The notes beneath the pieces were generated by a model. The model worked only from the letters and a program-made list of their open reading frames with translations, was not told where the DNA came from and did not search any database. Position numbers and translations under genes: made by a program. 64,000 nt of DNA from Paenibacillaceae bacterium ZCTH02-B3 (lineage in GTDB: Bacteria; Bacillota; Bacilli; Paenibacillales; Paenibacillaceae). Positions 25,638 to 34,288 of the stretch are shown piece after piece; position 1 is the stretch's first letter, and the number at the start of each line of letters is the position of its first letter. The DNA is taken from assembly GCA_002159065.1 (NCBI GenBank), contig LZRV01000066.1:1-64000 (forward strand), given 5' to 3'.

Positions 25638-26966
25638 ATGGGTTACTCGCGCGAAGACATTTTGCGCATCGCGAAGGAAGAGAACGTCCGGTTTATCCGC
25701 CTTCAATTTACGGACTTGCTCGGAATCGTAAAGAACGTGGAAATTCCCGTCAGCCAGCTGGAGAAAGCGCTGGACAACAAAATCATGTTCGACGGATCGT
25801 CCATTGAAGGGTATGTGCGCATCGAAGAATCGGACATGTATCTGTATCCGGATCTGGACACGTGGGTCATTTTTCCCTGGGTAACGGAGGACAAGGTGGC
25901 CCGCCTCATCTGCGATGTCTACCTGCCGGACGGCACGCCCTTCCCCGGGGACCCGCGCGGCATCCTGAAACGGGAGCTCCAGCGGGCCAGGGAAATGGGA
26001 TTCCAGACGATGAACGTCGGTTCGGAACCGGAATTTTTCCTTTTCAAGACGGACGCGAACGGAAATCCGACCAACGAGGTGAACGACCAGGGCGGCTATT
26101 TCGATCTGGCGCCGACCGACCTGGGCGAGAACTGCCGGCGCGACATCGTGCTGACGCTGGAAGAGATGGGCTTCGAAATTGAAGCTTCCCACCACGAGAC
26201 GGCGCCCGGCCAGCACGAAATCGACTTCAAATACGCGGACGCGATCCGCGCGGCGGACAAGATCCAGACCTTCAAGGTCGTGGTGAAAACCATCGCCCGC
26301 AAGCACGGCCTGCATGCCACCTTCATGCCGAAGCCGCTGTACGGCATGAACGGATCGGGGCTGCATTGCCACCTGTCCCTCTTCAAGGACGGCCAGAACG
26401 CCTTCTACGATCCCAATGACAAGCTGGGGCTGAGCGAAACGGCAAAGCAGTTCATGGCGGGAATTCTGCATCATGCGCGCGGCTTCACCGCCATCACCAA
26501 CCCGACGGTGAATTCGTACAAGCGCCTCGTGCCCGGCTACGAAGCGCCCTGCTACGTGGCCTGGTCGGCCGCCAACCGCAGCCCGATGGTCCGCATCCCC
26601 GCTTCGCGGGGCATGAGCACCCGCATTGAAGTGCGCAACCCGGACCCGTCGGCCAATCCCTACCTGGCGCTTGCGGTGCTGCTCAGGGCGGGGCTTGACG
26701 GCATCCTCAAGAAGATGCCGCTGCCCGCGCCGGTGGACCGCAACATTTACGTCCTGACGGAAGAAGAGCGGATCCGCGCGGGCATTCCCAATCTGCCGGT
26801 GTCCCTGGCGGAGGCGTTGCAGGAGCTGAAGCGGGACGAAGCGATCTGCGACGCCCTGGGCGAACACGCCCTGACCCATTTCCTCGAGCTGAAGGAAATC
26901 GAATGGGATTTGTACCGCACGCAGGTCCACCAATGGGAACGGGAACAGTACATGACCTTGTATTGA
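25638..26966 (+). CDS. glnA: Glutamine synthetase type I
   Basis: Makes glutamine from glutamate, ammonia and ATP. The 442 residues match the type I-alpha (non-adenylylated, Bacillus) form: [72 protein letters not shown], and [10 protein letters not shown] strong AGGAGG lies 7 bases before the ATG. It is co-transcribed with glnR and ends at the bidirectional terminator shared with lexA. Confidence 0.97.
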   Translation: MGYSREDILRIAKEENVRFIRLQFTDLLGIVKNVEIPVSQLEKALDNKIMFDGSSIEGYVRIEESDMYLYPDLDTWVIFPWVTEDKVARLICDVYLPDGTPFPGDPRGILKRELQRAREMGFQTMNVGSEPEFFLFKTDANGNPTNEVNDQGGYFDLAPTDLGENCRRDIVLTLEEMGFEIEASHHETAPGQHEIDFKYADAIRAADKIQTFKVVVKTIARKHGLHATFMPKPLYGMNGSGLHCHLSLFKDGQNAFYDPNDKLGLSETAKQFMAGILHHARGFTAITNPTVNSYKRLVPGYEAPCYVAWSAANRSPMVRIPASRGMSTRIEVRNPDPSANPYLALAVLLRAGLDGILKKMPLPAPVDRNIYVLTEEERIRAGIPNLPVSLAEALQELKRDEAICDALGEHALTHFLELKEIEWDLYRTQVHQWEREQYMTLY

Positions 26967-27024
26967 TGCCTTGTTATTCGACACGGCGGACGGAACGCCG
27001 CCAAGGCCGAAGCGGGAAAAACGA

Positions 27025-27068
27025 AAGGACGTTTCCGGCGGATGTCCGGGTCCGCCGGAAACGTCCTT
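27025..27068. terminator. Bidirectional terminator between glnA and lexA
   Basis: A perfect 18-bp stem (AAGGACGTTTCCGGCGGA with its complement) closes an 8-base loop. On the minus strand TTCGTTTTT follows; on the plus strand GCGCTTTAT follows. It serves both convergent genes, more strongly lexA. Confidence 0.88.
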
Positions 27069-27083
27069 GCGCTTTATGCGGGA

Positions 27084-27701
27084 TCAATGGAACTTGCGGA
27101 TCAGCCCGATCACTTTGCCCAGAATGGTCACGTCCTTCAGGCGGATGGGCTCCATGCTGGAGTTTTCCGGCTGCAGACGGATGTGATCCTTTTCTTTGTA
27201 GAAGGTCTTCACCGTCGCTTCGCCGTCTTCGGTCATCGCCACCACGATATCGCCGTTGCCTGCGGTCGGCTGCTGCCGCACGATGACGTAGTCCCCGTCG
27301 AAGATGCCGGCTTCGATCATGCTGTCGCCCTGGACGGACAGCATGAACACTTCCTGATCGCCCACCAGATGGACGGGCAGTGGGAAGTAATCTTCGATGT
27401 TCTCCGTGGCGGTGATCGGTTCGCCGGCCGTCACTTTGCCCACGAGGGGCACCTGCCGCACCGAAAACGCGAAGTTCGCCCGCGAATCGTCATCCAGGAT
27501 CTCGATGGCGCGGGGTTTCGTGGGATCGCGGCGGATCAGCCCCTTCTTCTCCAGCCGGTCCAGGTGGCCGTGCACCGTCGAGCTGGAGGCGAGCCCCACG
27601 GCTTCGCCGATTTCCCGTACCGACGGGGGATAGCCTCTCTCGCGGACCGATGCTTTGATGAAATCCAGGATCGCCTGCTGGCGCTGGGACATTTTCGGCA
27701 T
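27084..27701 (-). CDS. lexA: SOS repressor LexA
   Basis: Represses DNA-damage genes and cleaves itself when RecA is active. ATG 27701 with GGGAGGGTG upstream gives 205 residues, equal to B. subtilis LexA. The N-terminal winged helix ([26 protein letters not shown]), the Ala92-Gly93 cleavage site in [11 protein letters not shown], and the Ser127/Lys165 dyad (GDSM; ATVKTF) are intact. The frame is open further upstream only because the intergenic region lacks stops. It is autoregulated through the SOS boxes in front of it. Confidence 0.97.
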   Translation of the reverse strand: MPKMSQRQQAILDFIKASVRERGYPPSVREIGEAVGLASSSTVHGHLDRLEKKGLIRRDPTKPRAIEILDDDSRANFAFSVRQVPLVGKVTAGEPITATENIEDYFPLPVHLVGDQEVFMLSVQGDSMIEAGIFDGDYVIVRQQPTAGNGDIVVAMTEDGEATVKTFYKEKDHIRLQPENSSMEPIRLKDVTILGKVIGLIRKFH

Positions 27702-27760
27702 GGAGCACCCTCCCTGAATATTCTGGACAAAAAGGCAACGCCCGGTTTTCTTCGTTTTCC

Positions 27761-27789
27761 ATTGTAACACAGAACTTTGGTTCGCGCAA
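27761..27789 (-). promoter_or_regulatory. lexA promoter
   Basis: Minus strand TTGCGC (27789-27784), 17-base spacer, TACAAT (27766-27761) with a TGT extension. The spacer contains SOS box 1. Confidence 0.7.
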
Positions 27790-27874
27790 ACATCCGTTCC
27801 CGAGGAACAAATGTTCGAAAACCCCTTGAAACAAACATTTGTTCGTGTTATACTGCGATCAGAACAAATGTTTG
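27771..27874. promoter_or_regulatory. Cluster of five LexA (SOS) boxes
   Basis: Five 14-mers fit CGAAC-N4-GTTCG with at most a few changes: 27771-27784 AGAACTTTGGTTCG, 27787-27800 CAAACATCCGTTCC, 27804-27817 GGAACAAATGTTCG, 27832-27845 CAAACATTTGTTCG and 27861-27874 AGAACAAATGTTTG. Box 1 lies in the lexA promoter spacer, box 4 in the yneA promoter spacer and box 5 just after the yneA start site. Starts are 16, 17, 28 and 29 bases apart. Confidence 0.85.
27826..27854 (+). promoter_or_regulatory. yneA promoter
   Basis: TTGAAA (27826-27831), a 17-base spacer that is mostly SOS box 4, then TATACT (27849-27854). Confidence 0.75.
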
Positions 27875-27885
27875 GGGTGGCGGAA

Positions 27886-28320
27886 ATGGTGTCCGATTGC
27901 TGGGTGCTTTCCTCGGGAACGAACATGGGGACGGGAAGAAGAACGGGGACCGGCAAGCCCGCGGAACGGGCCGGCGCGCGCCGGAAGCAGCGGAGGGAGA
28001 CGGTCTCGGAGACGGGCCCTTCCGCATGGCGGAGCTGGCGTCTTGCCTTCGTCTTTGTGCTGGCCTGTTCCATTTTTTTGACCGGTCTTTCGTTCGTCCG
28101 TTCCCATGCCGCCTTCGTGGAACCGGCTCCTCCCGGACCGGGGGAGAAGGTCGTCGTCGCCGATTCGGGCGACAGCCTGTGGAAGATCGCCGTGTCCGTG
28201 AAGAAGAAGGAGACGGACACGCGGGCAGCGGTGCACGCCATCATGAAACGGAACGGCCTTTCCGGGCCGGAGATCCGCAGCGGGCAGCTTCTGATCATTC
28301 CGGAAAGCATCCTGGAATAG
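27886..28320 (+). CDS. yneA: SOS cell-division suppressor YneA (LysM protein)
   Basis: YneA blocks division during the SOS response and is divergent from lexA in Bacillales. The start at ATG 27886 follows GGGGTGGCGG; ATG 27868 lies inside an SOS box and a later ATG at 27925 is also possible. The product is 144 residues: a basic cytoplasmic segment, one membrane helix ([21 protein letters not shown]) and a C-terminal LysM domain ([14 protein letters not shown] ... [10 protein letters not shown]). It is about 40 residues longer than the B. subtilis protein, all of it in the N-terminal tail. Confidence 0.85.
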   Translation: MVSDCWVLSSGTNMGTGRRTGTGKPAERAGARRKQRRETVSETGPSAWRSWRLAFVFVLACSIFLTGLSFVRSHAAFVEPAPPGPGEKVVVADSGDSLWKIAVSVKKKETDTRAAVHAIMKRNGLSGPEIRSGQLLIIPESILE

Positions 28321-28368
28321 ACCGCCCCTTGAAGACGACCGGCGCCTCTAGGCGCTTTCGTATTATCA

Positions 28369-28400
28369 GGTCAGCCAGAATTTCTGGTTGGCCTATTTTC
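28369..28400 (+). terminator. Intrinsic terminator after yneA
   Basis: GGTCAGCCAGA (28369-28379) pairs with TCTGGTTGGCC (28383-28393) with two G-U pairs and a 3-base loop, then TATTTTC. A smaller GCGCC/GGCGC hairpin precedes it near 28342. Confidence 0.7.
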
Positions 28401-28509
28401 ATGGCCGGGTTACGATGGCGGTAGTTGTTCCGTCCGGGGCCTTTTCCCGTCCGTTGGATCCGCCGCGGCACGGCGAGCCGCGCAAAGCGGCCGGGCGCGC
28501 CGTTTTGCC

Positions 28510-28538
28510 TTGACAACCTTTCCGGTCAAATGTAAAAG
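28510..28538 (+). promoter_or_regulatory. Sigma-A promoter for the 28592-33410 gene group
   Basis: Perfect TTGACA (28510-28515), 17-base spacer, TAAAAG (28533-28538), 54 bases before the membrane-protein start. Confidence 0.6.
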
Positions 28539-28591
28539 TAGAAGAGGCCGCATGCAAGGCGTAATCGCCTGGAAGGCCGGGAGGGTTCGCA

Positions 28592-29101
28592 ATGTCCCGA
28601 ACATGGGAACGGAAAGTGCGCAGAAACGCCAGGCAGCTCAACAAAAGGCTCAAAAAGCAGGGCAAGAAGGCCCTCGTCGCGGGAATCGGGCAACCCGTGA
28701 AATTTCGCGGGATCGGTTATATGGTGCCGCTGATCCTTCTGCTCGTCAACGCGTTTTTCATCTATCTCTCCAAGCCCTGGGAGACGGACCCGGGCGCCCT
28801 TTTCTGGTGGACGGTGGCGGCCTATGTGGTGCTCGCGGCGGTATATCTGTTGCGCCGGCCTTTCCTGACGGTGACCCGCAACACGCTGGAGACGCGGCGG
28901 TTCACCGGGTACAAGATCCTGAAGGCGCAGGAAATCCGCCGGATCGTCCTTATGCCCGGGGCGGTGGTCGTGGAATCGGTCAAGGGCACCCGCTGGGTGT
29001 TCTCGCGGTTTCTGAACCTTTATCCCGTCGAAAAAATGTGCGAACGCCTCCGGACTTTCGCCGAAGACAACCGGATCGACCTGGAAGACAGGACCCGATA
29101 A
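28592..29101 (+). CDS. Membrane protein with two helices, unknown function
   Basis: A 169-residue protein with a strongly basic N-terminus, two adjacent membrane helices (about 44-60 and 73-89, separated by KPWETDPG), and a soluble C-terminal half (RPFLTVTRNTLETRRFTGYKILKAQEIRRI ... KGTRWVFSRFLNLYP). The latter has the strand pattern of a small PH-like domain. I do not recognise a named family. GGGAGG precedes the ATG. The HAD gene starts 24 bases after it, suggesting one transcript through metH. Confidence 0.75.
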   Translation: MSRTWERKVRRNARQLNKRLKKQGKKALVAGIGQPVKFRGIGYMVPLILLLVNAFFIYLSKPWETDPGALFWWTVAAYVVLAAVYLLRRPFLTVTRNTLETRRFTGYKILKAQEIRRIVLMPGAVVVESVKGTRWVFSRFLNLYPVEKMCERLRTFAEDNRIDLEDRTR

Positions 29102-29125
29102 ACCGAAAAGGAAAGGAACCGTCAC

Positions 29126-29917
29126 ATGACCGTCAAGGCGGTTTGGTTTGATCTGGACGACACGCTGCTTTGGGACGAGCGGAGCGTGCGGGAAGCGCTG
29201 CAGGCGGCGGCGCTCCTGGCCGCGGAAAGAACCGGCGCCGATCCGGAGGCGCTCACGGCGGCGGTGGAGCGGGAAACGCAGGCGCTTTACGAAAGCTACG
29301 AAACCTATCCCTTTACGCAAATGATCGGCATCAACCGGTTTGAAGCCCTCTGGGCCCGGTTCGAGGACACGGAACATCCGATATTCGCCAGGCTCCGGGA
29401 AATAGCGCCGGCGTATCGCCAAGAAGCATGGACGCGGGCGCTGCGGGCCGTCGGCGTGGACGATCCCGGGCTGGGCGCCGAGCTTGCGGGGCGGTTCGTC
29501 GAGGAACGAAGACGCCGACCGTATCTGTTCGAAGACGCTCTGCCGACGCTGGACCAGCTGCGCCCCCGATACGGCCTGCTGCTGCTCACCAACGGATCGC
29601 CGAGCCTCCAGCGGGAGAAACTGGCCGGGGTGCCGGAGCTGGCTTCTTATTTTGATCATATTGTCATTTCCGGTTCCTTCGGCGAAGGAAAGCCGTCTCC
29701 GCGCCTGTTCCGCCACGCCATGGCGCTGCACGGCGTCTCCGCGGAGGAGACGGTGATGGTCGGGGACCGGCTGACCACCGACGTTCTCGGCGCGGGTTCC
29801 GTCGGGATGCGCTCGGTTTGGGTAAACCGCCGCGGCCTCCCGCGCGGGGAGGACATCGTTCCCACGTGGGAGATCCGCTCGCTGCGGGAACTTCCGGCAT
29901 TGCTTGAACGCGCGTAG
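29126..29917 (+). CDS. HAD family hydrolase (phosphatase)
   Basis: A cytoplasmic haloacid-dehalogenase-type phosphatase of 263 residues. Motif I is D9-L-D11-D12-T (FDLDDTLLW), motif II LLTNGS, motif III lysine in GEGKPSPRLF, and motif IV VGDRLTTDV. The long helical insertion between motifs I and II is a C1-type cap. The layout resembles B. subtilis YsaA-like proteins, but the substrate cannot be read from sequence. It lies 34 bases upstream of metH. Confidence 0.85.
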   Translation: MTVKAVWFDLDDTLLWDERSVREALQAAALLAAERTGADPEALTAAVERETQALYESYETYPFTQMIGINRFEALWARFEDTEHPIFARLREIAPAYRQEAWTRALRAVGVDDPGLGAELAGRFVEERRRRPYLFEDALPTLDQLRPRYGLLLLTNGSPSLQREKLAGVPELASYFDHIVISGSFGEGKPSPRLFRHAMALHGVSAEETVMVGDRLTTDVLGAGSVGMRSVWVNRRGLPRGEDIVPTWEIRSLRELPALLERA

Positions 29918-29951
29918 GCGAAGGCGCGCGGAAGGCGGAAGGGGTGTCGCC

Positions 29952-32900
29952 ATGAAAGGCACGACCGGTGAACACAAGCCGCCCTTGCAGGATCTTCTTC
30001 AAGAGCGGATTCTCATTTTGGACGGCGCCATGGGAACCATGATCCAGCAGGCCGGATTGACGGCCGCGGATTTCGGCGGGGAAGCGCTGGAAGGCTGCAA
30101 CGAGATGCTGAACCTGACCCGCCCGGACGTCATCCGCGGCATCCATGAGGCGTATCTCGAGGCGGGCGCCGACATCGTCGAGACGAACACGTTCGGGGCC
30201 ACCCCGGTGGTGCTGGCGGAATACGGAATCGCGGACCGGGCGCGGGAGATCAACCTGGCGGCGGCAAGGCTTGCGAGGGAAGCCTGCGACCGGTATTCGA
30301 CCCCGGACAAGCCGCGCTATGTCGCGGGTTCCATGGGTCCCACGACGAAAACCTTGTCCGTCACCGGCGGCGTGACCTTCGACGAGCTGGCGGAGGCCTA
30401 TCGCGAGCAGGCGCTGGCGCTTCTGGAAGGAGGCGTGGACGTCCTGCTCGTGGAAACATGCCAGGACACGCTGAACGTCAAGGCCGCCGGCGTCGGCATC
30501 CGGCGGGCGTTTGAAGCCTTCGGGCGCGAGGTGCCCGTCATGATCAGCGGCACCATCGAGCCCACGGGCACGACGCTGGCCGGGCAGAACATCGAAGCCT
30601 TCTACGTGTCGCTGAAACACCTGAAACCCATCTCCATCGGCCTCAACTGCGCCACCGGCCCTGAACTGATGCGGGACCATATCCGGACGTTGGCCGGCAT
30701 GGCCGACATCGCGGTCAGCTGCTACCCGAACGCCGGGCTGCCGGACGAAGACGGCCGCTATCACGAAACGCCCGAATCCCTGGCCCGGAAACTCCGCGGC
30801 TTCGCCGAACAGGGATGGGTCAACGTGGTGGGCGGCTGCTGCGGCACGACGCCCGCCCATATCCGGGCCATCGCCGAAGCGCTGCGGGATCTTCCGCCGC
30901 GCAGACCCGAGGGACGGCATCCGGCGGCGGTGGCCGGCATCGAGACGGTTTACCTGGAGGAAGCGAACCGGCCGTGCCTGGTGGGGGAACGCACCAATGT
31001 CCTCGGCTCCAGACGGTTCAAGCGGCTGATCGCCGAAGGAAAGTACGAGGAAGCGGCGGAAATCGCCAGGGCCCAGGTGAAAAACGGCGCCCAGGTCATC
31101 GACGTCTGCCTGCAGGACCCGGACAGGAACGAAGCGGAGGACATGCGGCGGTTTCTGGCCAGCGCCGCGCGGATCGTCAAGGTGCCGTTCATGATCGACT
31201 CCACCGATCCCGCCGTCGTCGAACTGGCGCTCAAAATGATCCAGGGCAAATCCATCATCAATTCGATCAACCTGGAAGACGGGGAAGAAAAGTTCGCCCG
31301 GATCGCGCCCCTCGTTCACCGGTACGGAGCGGCGGTGGTGGTGGGAACCATCGACGAACGCGGCCAGGCGATTACCCGGGAGGACAAACTGGCCGTGGCA
31401 CGCCGGTCGTACGAGCTCCTCACGGGCAAATACGGCCTGAAGGCGGAAGACATCATATTCGATCCGCTGGTGTTTCCCGTCGGCACGGGGGATGAGCAGT
31501 ACATCGGCTCCGCCCGCGAGACCATCGAGGCGATCCGGCTGATCAAGGAAGCCTTGCCGGAGTGCAAGACGATCCTCGGCATCAGCAACGTGTCGTTCGG
31601 GCTTCCGGAAGCGGGCCGGGAAGTGCTCAATTCCGTTTTCCTGTACGAATGCACGAAGGCCGGCCTCGACTACGCCATCGTCAACACGGAGAAGCTGGAG
31701 CGGTACGCCTCGATTCCGGAAGAGGAACGGCGGCTGGCGGAGAAACTGCTCTACGACACAAGCGGCGAGACGCTGGCCGCCTTCGTGGCCGCCTTCCGGG
31801 ACAAAACATCCAAAAAGCAAAAAGCCCCGGACGTAGTGCTGCCGCTGGAAGAGCGCCTCGCGCGCCGCGTGGTGGAAGGCAGCAAGGAAGGCCTGTTCGG
31901 CGACCTGGACGAAGCGCTTCGCAAGTACGCGCCGCTGGAGATCATCAACGGCCCCCTCATGGCGGGGATGGACGAGGTGGGCCGGCTGTTCAACAACAAC
32001 GAGCTCATCGTGGCGGAAGTGCTGCAAAGCGCGGAAGTGATGAAAGCGGCCGTGGCGTATCTGGAACCGCATATGGAGAAGGCGGATTCGGCCGTCAAGG
32101 GCAAGATGCTGCTCGCCACGGTGAAGGGCGATGTGCACGACATCGGCAAAAACCTGGTGGAAATCATTCTGTCCAACAACGGATACCAGGTGGTCGACCT
32201 GGGGATCAAGGTGCCGCCGGAGCGGCTGATCGAGGCGTACCGCGCCGAGAAACCGGACTTCATCGGCTTGTCCGGGCTGTTGGTCAAGTCCGCCCAACAG
32301 ATGGTGGTGACCGCCCAGGACCTGCGGGGCGCCGGCATCGGCATCCCCATCCTGGTGGGCGGCGCCGCGCTGACCCGCAAGTTCGTGAAGACGCGGATCG
32401 CCCCGGAATACGACGGCATCGTGCTGTACGCCAAGGACGCCATGGAAGGGCTGGAGCTGGCCAACCGCCTGTCCGACCCGGCGCAGCGGGAAGCCCTGGA
32501 GAAGGAATATTTCGCTTCCCGCGTCCAGGCGCACGGGGAAGGAAGCCCGGAAAAACGGGCGGGCCGGGCCGCCGTGCGTTCTCCGGCCATCGACCCCGAC
32601 GCGCCCGTCTTTACGCCGCCGGATACCGATCGGCATGTGCTGAGGGACATTCCGCTGTCCCACGTGCTTCCCTACGTCAACTGGCAAATGCTGCTCGGCC
32701 ACCATCTCGGGCTGAAGGGTAACGTGGAGCAGCTGCTCGCGGCGGGCGACGAAAAGGCGGTCCGGCTCCGGGAAACGGTGGACGCCGTCATCGCCGAAGC
32801 GGAGAAGAACGGCTGGCTCAGACCGCAGGCGGTGTACCGGTTCTTCCCGGCGCAGTCGGACGGCAACGACATTCTGGTATACGATCCGGACGACCCGTCC

Positions 32901-33410
32901 CGCGTGCTCAAACGGTTTTCCTTCCCCAGGCAGCCGGCCGAACCGTATCTGTGCATCGCCGATTTCCTGAAATCGGCGGACAGCGGCGTCATGGACTACG
33001 TCGGCTTTTTCGTCGTGACCGCGGGCCACGGGGCGAAGGAGCAGGCGAACCGCTGGAAAGAGGAAGGGGATTACCTGAGATCCCACGCGCTCCTGGCGGC
33101 GGCGCTGGAAGTGGCGGAGGCGGCGGCGGAGCGGACGCATCAGCTCATGCGGGACATCTGGGGATTCCCGGATCCTCCCGGCATGACGATGAAACAGCGT
33201 TTTGCCGCCCAGTATCAGGGCATCCGGGTTTCCTTCGGATATCCCGCCTGCCCGAACCTGGAGGACCAGGCGCTCCTGTTCGAGTTGCTGCATCCGGAGG
33301 ATATCGGCGTGCAGCTGACGGAAGGATACATGATGGATCCGGAAGCCTCGGTGTCGGCCATGGTCTTCGCCCACCCGCAGGCGCGATACTTTAATGTTAT
33401 GAATGATTAA
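29952..33410 (+). CDS. metH: Cobalamin-dependent methionine synthase
   Basis: Methylates homocysteine to methionine using methyl-THF and B12. The 1152-residue protein has all four modules: a homocysteine domain with zinc ligands C233 and C296/C297 (GGCCGTT), a pterin-binding domain, a cobalamin domain with D727-x-H729-x-x-G732 (DVHDIG), and the C-terminal activation domain. ATG 29952 has AAGGGGTG upstream. No SAM or B12 riboswitch is seen in the short gap before it, so it probably depends on the promoter at 28510. Confidence 0.97.
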   Translation: MKGTTGEHKPPLQDLLQERILILDGAMGTMIQQAGLTAADFGGEALEGCNEMLNLTRPDVIRGIHEAYLEAGADIVETNTFGATPVVLAEYGIADRAREINLAAARLAREACDRYSTPDKPRYVAGSMGPTTKTLSVTGGVTFDELAEAYREQALALLEGGVDVLLVETCQDTLNVKAAGVGIRRAFEAFGREVPVMISGTIEPTGTTLAGQNIEAFYVSLKHLKPISIGLNCATGPELMRDHIRTLAGMADIAVSCYPNAGLPDEDGRYHETPESLARKLRGFAEQGWVNVVGGCCGTTPAHIRAIAEALRDLPPRRPEGRHPAAVAGIETVYLEEANRPCLVGERTNVLGSRRFKRLIAEGKYEEAAEIARAQVKNGAQVIDVCLQDPDRNEAEDMRRFLASAARIVKVPFMIDSTDPAVVELALKMIQGKSIINSINLEDGEEKFARIAPLVHRYGAAVVVGTIDERGQAITREDKLAVARRSYELLTGKYGLKAEDIIFDPLVFPVGTGDEQYIGSARETIEAIRLIKEALPECKTILGISNVSFGLPEAGREVLNSVFLYECTKAGLDYAIVNTEKLERYASIPEEERRLAEKLLYDTSGETLAAFVAAFRDKTSKKQKAPDVVLPLEERLARRVVEGSKEGLFGDLDEALRKYAPLEIINGPLMAGMDEVGRLFNNNELIVAEVLQSAEVMKAAVAYLEPHMEKADSAVKGKMLLATVKGDVHDIGKNLVEIILSNNGYQVVDLGIKVPPERLIEAYRAEKPDFIGLSGLLVKSAQQMVVTAQDLRGAGIGIPILVGGAALTRKFVKTRIAPEYDGIVLYAKDAMEGLELANRLSDPAQREALEKEYFASRVQAHGEGSPEKRAGRAAVRSPAIDPDAPVFTPPDTDRHVLRDIPLSHVLPYVNWQMLLGHHLGLKGNVEQLLAAGDEKAVRLRETVDAVIAEAEKNGWLRPQAVYRFFPAQSDGNDILVYDPDDPSRVLKRFSFPRQPAEPYLCIADFLKSADSGVMDYVGFFVVTAGHGAKEQANRWKEEGDYLRSHALLAAALEVAEAAAERTHQLMRDIWGFPDPPGMTMKQRFAAQYQGIRVSFGYPACPNLEDQALLFELLHPEDIGVQLTEGYMMDPEASVSAMVFAHPQARYFNVMND

Positions 33411-33436
33411 TGACATTAAATATTAAACCAAATGAT

Positions 33437-33484
33437 AACCCCCTCCGGGCGCCGCGCGCGGCGGCAATGTTCCGGCAGGGGGTT
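33437..33484. terminator. Shared terminator between metH and tlp
   Basis: AACCCCCT (33437-33444) pairs with AGGGGGTT (33477-33484); the loop contains further self-pairing GC sequence. The plus strand continues CGGCTTTC and the minus strand ATCATTTGGTTT. Confidence 0.55.
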
Positions 33485-33581
33485 CGGCTTTCAAAAGGCG
33501 GCGCCGGACCGCGGCTGTCCCGGCATTCAACGGCCGGGCTTGAGCCGGACCGGCGCTCCGGGACCGGTTCCGTTCCGAATC

Positions 33582-33824
33582 TTACGGCTGATCTTCGTTT
33601 CGGGCGCGCCGGGCGCGGGCTTCGTCCTTGATCTCTTCGCGCAGGCCGCGGATGCTCTCGCGGCGGCGCATGTTTTTCTCGTTGATGGCCTGGATTTCTT
33701 CCGGCGCCAGCTCTTCCGCGTGTTCCGTCAGATATTCTTCCGCTTCCTCGAGATTCTCGATGGTGTTTTGCACCATTTTCTGCAGCTTCTCCACGTTGTC
33801 GGACCGGTCGTCCGGTTTGGCCAT
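33582..33824 (-). CDS. tlp: Small acid-soluble spore protein Tlp
   Basis: Tlp is a minor protein of the spore core. The 80-residue product begins MAKPDDRSDNVEKLQKMVQNTIENLEEAEE, almost the family signature, and ends with EKNMRRRESIRGLREEIKDE. AAAGGAGGT precedes the ATG. A candidate forespore sigma-G promoter (GCATA-18-CAACCTA, minus strand 34053-34024) lies about 190 bases upstream, but that leader is long and the match only fair. Confidence 0.93.
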   Translation of the reverse strand: MAKPDDRSDNVEKLQKMVQNTIENLEEAEEYLTEHAEELAPEEIQAINEKNMRRRESIRGLREEIKDEARARRARNEDQP

Positions 33825-34223
33825 GGGTGCACCTCCTTTTCGACGGATCGTCCGGAGCCGGGTTTCCGGCGGCGGACCGGGCGGGCTTTTCGCGCGGGAA
33901 CTTCCCCGTTCTCCCGTGAAGTCCGCGGATCTGCCGGTACCTTTCCGGGGTTGCCTGCCCCTTTAGTGCCGGTTCCCGCCGCGGAAACGGCCCGGTTTGC
34001 GGAATGGAAGGATCGTTCCCGCATAGGTTGCCGGATACTGCCGGTTTTTATGCGGCTGCAAGAGGCACCCGCCATGCCGGCGGACCAGGGAATCCGCCGC
34101 CATTTTCCCGGGAAAGCGCAGGAGCCGACAGGGCGTGTCGCAACGGAGACGCGGGAAGGGAATCTCGGCGGAAGGGCCGCCTCCTTTCGATCCCGTTTGG
34201 CAAATTGGGACACGCCGCGGGAA
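33825..34223. other. Intergenic region between tlp and mrfA
   Basis: About 400 bases without a credible gene. It contains the weak sigma-G-like sequence noted for tlp near 34024-34053. No RNA gene, terminator or repeat is evident. Confidence 0.5.
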
Positions 34224-34252
34224 TTGCATGGCGAACATACATTCTGTACAAT
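34224..34252 (+). promoter_or_regulatory. mrfAB promoter with a degenerate SOS-like box
   Basis: TTGCAT (34224-34229), 17-base spacer, TACAAT (34247-34252). The spacer holds CGAAC-ATAC-ATTCT (34232-34245): a perfect left half of a LexA box but only a partial right half. Confidence 0.6.
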
Positions 34253-34288
34253 GGAATCATGATCAGGCCTGCAAGGGAGCGGATCAGG

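Noticed and set aside
29918-29951. SAM or cobalamin riboswitch before metH
   Set aside because: The gap from the HAD gene is only 34 bases, too short for either element, and no motif is present.
29664-33416. 1250-residue minus-strand frame opposite metH
   Set aside because: Composition is that of an antisense reading (Arg, His, Gln-rich) and no ribosome site or motif is present.
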